Shown: positions 58,606 to 64,000 of the stretch, piece after piece | Layout: each line of letters begins with the position of its first letter | How positions within the stretch are numbered: the stretch's first letter is position 1 | NCBI GenBank assembly: GCA_037576215.1 | Contig: JBANDB010000017.1 | Span: forward strand, 1,674,001 to 1,738,000 | Length of the DNA: 64,000 nt | Direction of reading: 5' to 3' | From: Armillaria gallica | Taxonomy: Eukaryota > Basidiomycota > Agaricomycetes > Agaricales > Physalacriaceae | Notes under the pieces: generated by a model | Databases searched by the model: none | Seen by the model: only the letters and a program-made list of their open reading frames with translations | What the model was told of the DNA's origin: nothing | Translations under genes and position numbers: made by a program

Positions 58606-59608
58606 ATGGACTGCTCTGCTCAGTCCAATATACCTCCGCCTTACAGCGTCGTTGATCCTCTGCTGTCTGATAACCAGCAGCAGTCCTCCCAGCCAATGGC
58701 TATTCTATGGTCGAACTTCAATTCTTTGTGCGATAGTATTCTTGGCGACGACCAAGACTCGAAAGCCGCCATATCCCATGCTTCGCCGGTCGAGTCTAGT
58801 TCGATGGCGCCGACATCCTTCATGGGCAGGATAAACTTCGGAGGGCCGCTAGGCACGTCGCGATCAAGGCGCGCTCCCGCCCTACCTAATGGTCTGATTT
58901 CCATGGATGTTCCCGATGCGGAAATCCCCTCTGCGCGTAAGCGTAGCAGGCGTCGTCCACGAAAGGCGCGAAAGGTGCGAAAGGTGCGGACCCATGCTAC
59001 CAATGAGCAATTTACTAGCAGAGATGAATGTCGCGTAAGTCAAGTTCAAGTCGTTATCCCGACACTCCTGATGTCTTTCCTACAGAGCGACCTATGCCAA
59101 GTTTGTAAGGGTATCATGGCGCCGAGGGAGGGAACGTGGCAAGTTTGTCCCAAATGCACTTACGCGTACGCGTCTTCTCTTTTCATTGCGTTCTCATCAC
59201 TAATTATGTTCCCGATGTAGGCTCCTGAATCGACCGGAGCAACCCAATCCCTTGTTTCGCATCGGGGGACGAGCGGCCTTCCAGCGTGTATACCCAGAGG
59301 AAGATCTTCCCGCTAGTGACATTGACAGCACTGCGGTTGTATCTGAAGCGCTGTACGCCACGTATTTTCACTACCTCAAGGAAGAGTTCGCATTTCATAA
59401 GAACGATGGCTTAAAGCAAAAGGAACTCCAGCCACTGATCCAGAAGAACGCAGCGAAACGCGCCTATGCCAAGTTTGGAATGAAGCCGCCTATGGAGTCC
59501 GGAGAGGTCAAAGCTGAGGACGACACCGTTGACTTTGAGTCTGAGTCGGAGCCGGACTTGTCAGACTGGAATAGTCCTGCAGAGGCGGGTCCTTCCACTC
59601 GAGTCTGA
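58606..59608 (+). CDS. Uncharacterised protein with a zinc ribbon and basic linker
   Basis: Three exons (58606-59034, 59086-59165, 59221-59608) give 298 residues. The N-terminal 95 residues are polar. A strongly basic linker follows (RKRSRRRPRKARKVRKVR), likely a nuclear-localisation or nucleic-acid contact. Then a small zinc-ribbon-like pair CQVCKGIM...WQVCPKC, and a conserved-looking helical part (FQRVYPEEDLP; ALYATYFHYLKEEFAFHK; AAKRAYAKFGMKPP). The C-terminus is acidic (DDTVDFESESEPDLSD). The 51-bp first intron is in frame. I do not recognise the family; features suggest a nuclear protein. The CT-rich promoter indicates good expression. Confidence 0.65.
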
Positions 59609-61997
59609 AGTGGCGGCAGGACACGGAAGTGAACGCCGAGAGGGAGATAGATGTGCAAAGCGCTGGTCGCTAGGTTTGAATATGTACGGTATAGTAATAT
59701 TATCATCTCAGCAATAGCCGGTATTTATCCTTACATCCCCGTCCCCCCTAATACACCATAATTCCATCGTTAGTATTCTGGCGGCGGCGCTCGTAAACTG
59801 AGTGAAAAGGCGACTAGTCTTCTTCGCAATTCTTGCCGGCAGTCAGGCATCTGATCTTGATTGACTCACTATAAATCGTAAAGTACTCAGCTGTCGTTAC
59901 TTCTTTGCTCTCTTGCCGTCCCGAATTTGGATTACAGGACTTGATACTGTGCAGATCCAGAAAGCAACTACTACCCGATTACGTTTCTATCTTAACTTTG
60001 ATGCACAATCTAATAGGTATCCTTCCGTTTAAAAGAGTGGAGAGCAGTCACACCCTCCCTGCCTGAGCTCTAGGCACACACCAGGATTCTCATCGAGTGT
60101 TTCATAACAGACGGGAACCCTGTGACTAAGGACGAACGGCTGCGTCATGCTAGATCCATTCCCTGAATGTGCATCATCGTACAGTGGAGGGGTTTGAGGT
60201 TCTTGTGTTTGTCTCGTCGTATTCTTATTGGAAATTCCTGGGTTGTAAAAGGGAAATAATGTTTATGAAGGAAGGAAGGAAGGTGTTTTTATTAGTCGTA
60301 GGTGCTCCTGAACAGAAACGTAACGGGCTTTGATCCGAAGTCTCGAGAGTAGCTTTCGCGTTTCATGGAAATTGCGTACCGACTCGTTACCTACCGCGTA
60401 CTAAACTCTGTTGTATTTCTATGTCCTCGGAAACACGGGAATCATTGACTGTCAAAGTGAAAGAAAACGGGAATGCCGTTAGACACAACACAGCGGCAGT
60501 CGACTTAAGAATTCAAACCGGGATCAGTAGCGACTGGGCCGCTACAAATTCCCGAGTGTCTGTAAAAGTAATGACTCCCCCGGAGGGATCTAAGATTGGA
60601 GATATATTTCACTCATACGAATGCGTTCGAATTGAAGTTTTGAGAGTAAGATTGAATAAACCTTGTACGATATTGAATAAATTCGATGGTGCGCGGCGGG
60701 TCTACCATTTGATAATAGTGACTGTATCTTAATCGACAAATACCGCAGAGCGTTCTATTTCTCACCATTCGCCTTCACCTCGAGTTCACGACGCTCGTCA
60801 ACCATTTTTGTCCTTATTATCGATCACCTAGAGTTTGTTACATAGAAGTTGCAAACGAAAATCTCGTCCTTTTCATCAATTCTGAACCTCTCCTCTTGAG
60901 ACTTGGTATAGCTCACCTTTAAATACTATATTTTCATTCCAGGAGGCTGTGGATTTTTTGGTAGCTGCTAATAGTGATGCCGTCCGTGGTGGGTCAAAAC
61001 AGCAGGGAAATGCGAGCGTAACAAGCTGTGATCCGAAGCGCCGCAATGTCGCAATCGCGACCAAGCTGTCATTGGCTCAATCCCGGAGCGGCTGAACCTG
61101 ATTACATTTCTAGCTTTGACTTCATGTGCAGGCTTCACCTCGTCTCTAATCCCACTGATTTTTCCTTGAAAGACTCCAGTAATACAGGCCAAGCGTATAT
61201 TAACAGTTCAGAGCTGCCCGATGCTCGCAGCTCCAGTATGTTGATAAGGATGTCGTCATGTTTGAGTCAATTAGACGCAGTGCAGACATTCTTGATTATA
61301 AGTCTCTACACCAAGTCCCGACGAAGAGAGTCACTCAATATAATTAAAGATGACAATTATATGCACTCTGACATAAATATACAGGAAGGGCAGGTGATAA
61401 TTGCGGCCTTTAGGACGTCACTATTGGCGAAAGCTGCACTTCTGACTAGCTTCTGACTGGAATTGCTCCTATCGATCATATTTCTCATGTCTCTCCTTCT
61501 CCTTTTTCGGCTTTTATTTTGATTCTATAACTATAATTATAGACCGCATCATGATTTGTCTGTCCATTAGTCATATTGGTTAAGGAGGTCTTGGATTTTT
61601 CTGTGGCTGCTGACCGCAGGGTCAACATAGCAGGGACGGGTTGTGACCCGAGGTGCCGGTGCTGCCGGTACGCCGGGTCTTGACGTCGTGATCGGCTCAA
61701 GATTTTTTATTTTATTTTACTCCAAAGTTGCGTTCAACCCGGAGTTACATTTCCATCAATAGTACTGATAGGTCTTGCCATTTCCTTTTATCCAATTTTT
61801 CTATATGTTGTTAATTTCTTTGTATAATGATTCTATTCTAGACCGTATGAAGATTTGTGTATTTCATCAAGTAGTCGTATTGGTTAATCCGTATCGGGAC
61901 AGTTTTGACACTAAAATCAAATCGGCGGTACCGGCGGCAGCGATACGTCATCAGCCACTGTCCGTCAGGAGCTGTTGTCCCTCTGTTCCTAACCACG
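59609..61997. other. Intergenic with imperfect direct repeats
   Basis: No gene is convincing: the 103-codon frame at 60421-60732 lacks family features. Related segments recur: gtaac-gg/aa-gctttgatccgaag at about 60318 and 61018; ggatttt(t)..gtggctgct/gtagctgct, then a gtcaa...cagcagggac run, at about 60950 and 61590; attctat..tagaccg...catattggtta at about 61520 and 61830. They may be fragments of a dispersed repeat. The last lies close to the IML2-like start. Confidence 0.35.
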
Positions 61998-64000
61998 ATG
62001 ACCTCGCCCGACAGGACGACGGAACAGCTGCTTTCTGCCAGCAAAGGATTCGATTATCTCTTCTCTAATGCCATATCTGACGCCCAGACGGAGTTCGCCA
62101 CCGACGATTCACCATTTCATTCGTTGGGCGCTGGCGTTTGCGTGTTTTTGGAGGCCGCCATGGGAATGGAGGTACATATCAGCGTGTATACGACAGTGCA
62201 TTGACACTTAATTTTTTCCAGTCAGCCAAGATGGAGGAAGCCGCGAAATCTCTGGCCCTGTCTGAGGCTGGATCCAGGAAGCAGATGAAGACCGCCAAAA
62301 GCAAGACAAACGCGAGACTACCGCCCGGAATTGAGTGGGAGATAGTGAATGCTGATTCTGTCGTGCTGTTGGGTATTACACATGCGCTGGGGTACGCGCG
62401 GTGATTGTGTGACATTTTCGACGGATACTAACCGACCCTGCATCCAGCGAATCGTACATGGGATACCTTCAGTGCATGTAATATCGCCGTCTCTTCTCCT
62501 GATTACGTTCTCATCCAATCACAGATACTCCCTTAACAGGCAAGCATATTCCCTCTGTTCAAAATCAAGCCGCTAATTCCCAGGTTTAGCGCCCATTCCA
62601 AATTTACCAAGTAGGTCCCAATTTGCTCACACAACCCCGAACTCACGACTTCTTCGCAGATTATTCAAGACCGTGTTCCCAAATGGTCTAGATGGGTACC
62701 GAACACCAGCCGCATCACCCTCCGTATCTCGAAGGCCCTCCAATCCTAGTATCCGTTCCGTCTCTACCAATGCCACGAAGACAAGTCTCTTCAGCAAATG
62801 GTCTGGCGGGTCTACGCTGGCGGTGCCCCAGCCTATCATCCCTGAAGGTCCCGTCGACGAGCTCATAATATCAGGCACGGCTTTCGGCTTCGGGCTCTTT
62901 AATCTCGTCTTCTCGTTGTTGCCTAAACGTATACAGTGAGTCTCGTTCCGCTTCTCGCGTTGTCTATTCATCTTTCATCAGGGGTGTCGTCGGTTTCCTC
63001 GGTTTCAAGCATGATCGCAAGCTTGCTCTGCAAGCACTTGCAGTCTCCGCTGCTAAAACTGACGTGCATTCTGTTTTTGCCGCCCTCGTGCTGATGACAT
63101 ACCACGGCATCGTTCTCCTTCTTGCCGGCTACCAGGCCGATGAGGCGCACATACTCAAGCAATATGGTGCAATGATAGCCAGCGTCAGTGAGCGCTATCC
63201 GACGGGCTCGTTGTGGATATTGAACCAGGTATGTGTATATGATCTCAGAAATCTGTATTTTTCCTGACGTGGTGATAAGGCGAAGATCAAGCGAATGTCC
63301 TACGACGCGCCGGGGGCTATTTCAGCTCTGAGAGATGGGCTGAAACCCGATAGGGATGTGTCGTTTAAGCAGGCCGATACGCTACTTGTGTTCGAGTTAG
63401 CTTGGACGTTGCTCGCCGAGAGAAGATATGAGGAAGCCGCCATTGAATTCGTAAGAATGACGGAGTTGAACAACTGGAGTCCTGCCACGTATTACTTTAT
63501 CGCATGTGGTGAGATTCTTTGTATTCTTTCTTCTTGTTCTGATGACCTTCCTTGTAGGATGCTACATCACCATCGGCAAGTTGGACAAGGCCCAGGAGCT
63601 GTTCGACGCAGTTCCTGGAATGATTGATAAGCGAAAAATGGGTGGTAAGGATTTGCCAATGGAGGTTTTGATCAAGAAGAAGAGTTAGTATCGTCGTCTC
63701 CACTTTTGCATATTTGCTGACAACCATCCACAGTCGCTTTCTACAAGGAAAAGCAGAAACGACGTGGTGGGGACGAGAAGAATCTTGTACAATGTATGAA
63801 GATCAGTCCAGCCGAAGGTACGTTCGTTCCTTGTTAATGTTGGATGTTTTTATGACTGTGATTTTAGAGATGGCCATCTGTAAGCGTTACTCGATGTTGA
63901 CTCGATGATAATTCAAGGGAAGCTGACATCAGAACAGTCTGGAACACTCACGAGAGAATCTCGAAGGCTGTCGCTGAGGCTCACATTCGAGATTGGGCAT
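61998..64000 (+). CDS. IML2/TTC39-like TPR protein, 5' part
   Basis: Eleven exons are visible: 61998-62171, 62222-62391, 62448-62471, 62584-62610, 62660-62935, 62982-63228, 63280-63508, 63558-63683, 63734-63817, 63868-63879 (12 bases) and 63938 to the edge. Phases agree throughout. The chain shows [72 protein letters not shown] and TPR-like helices ([36 protein letters not shown]). This order is that of yeast Iml2 and animal TTC39, outer-membrane or cytosolic TPR proteins linked to inclusion-body clearance and lipid droplets. A serine-rich insert ([16 protein letters not shown]) lies between conserved parts. The exon 3-4 junction is the least certain. Confidence 0.82.

Noticed and set aside
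61028..61456. 142-codon plus-strand open frame
   Set aside because: It runs through one of the repeated segments and shows no motif, start context or linked exons.
1..64000. CRISPR arrays, bacterial operons, phage or bacterial defence islands
   Set aside because: No regularly spaced direct repeats and no bacterial gene organisation are seen. The intron-rich genes are eukaryotic.

Overview
The window looks like nuclear DNA of a mushroom-forming basidiomycete (Agaricomycetes). The genes I could assemble are split by many short introns of about 48-60 bp with GT/AG ends. The families also fit: a C2H2 plus Zn2Cys6 transcription factor, a TKL-like kinase with a HADIRGAN catalytic loop, a membrane protein with an extracellular beta-rich domain, and an intron-bearing tRNA-Arg. 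I cannot name the species.

Layout. At 1-5271 lies a non-LTR retrotransposon (LINE) on the minus strand that runs off the left edge. Its ORF1 and ORF2 look intact, and it sits in the coding part of an MFS transporter gene. From 5.3 to 44.4 kb there are five paralogues of one MFS transporter (anion:cation symporter / Dal5-like): A (-, fragment), B (-, one frameshift), C (+, intact), D (+, broken) and E (-, broken). A and B with their upstream DNA form a tandem duplication. C and D each sit beside a divergent glycine-rich gene, so that two-gene block was also duplicated. Between them lie a Zn2Cys6 regulator with its zinc cluster at the C-terminus, a single-pass membrane protein, a tRNA-Arg(CCT), a dead reverse transcriptase abutting the 3' half of a 3-hydroxyisobutyryl-CoA hydrolase gene, an alpha/beta hydrolase, and a C2H2/Zn2Cys6 factor followed by decayed factor sequence.

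From 45 to 64 kb the region has more single-copy genes: a protein kinase, an orphan gag-like zinc-knuckle ORF, a 740-residue ABC half-transporter with 11 exons, a COA1-like fragment, a zinc-ribbon protein of unknown function, and the 5' part of an IML2/TTC39-like TPR protein that runs off the right edge.

Mobile DNA shapes the region. I found two complete non-autonomous hAT-type elements with exact 8-bp target duplications, one TA-flanked mariner-type element, a third hAT-like end, and two LINE-type elements. Of the five transporter copies only C reads as functional, and B is one base away from open. A conserved promoter block with a TATA box is shared by B, C and E, and its TATA is altered in A. 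The general picture is a birth-and-death transporter array. I found no CRISPR, phage or bacterial-type system.
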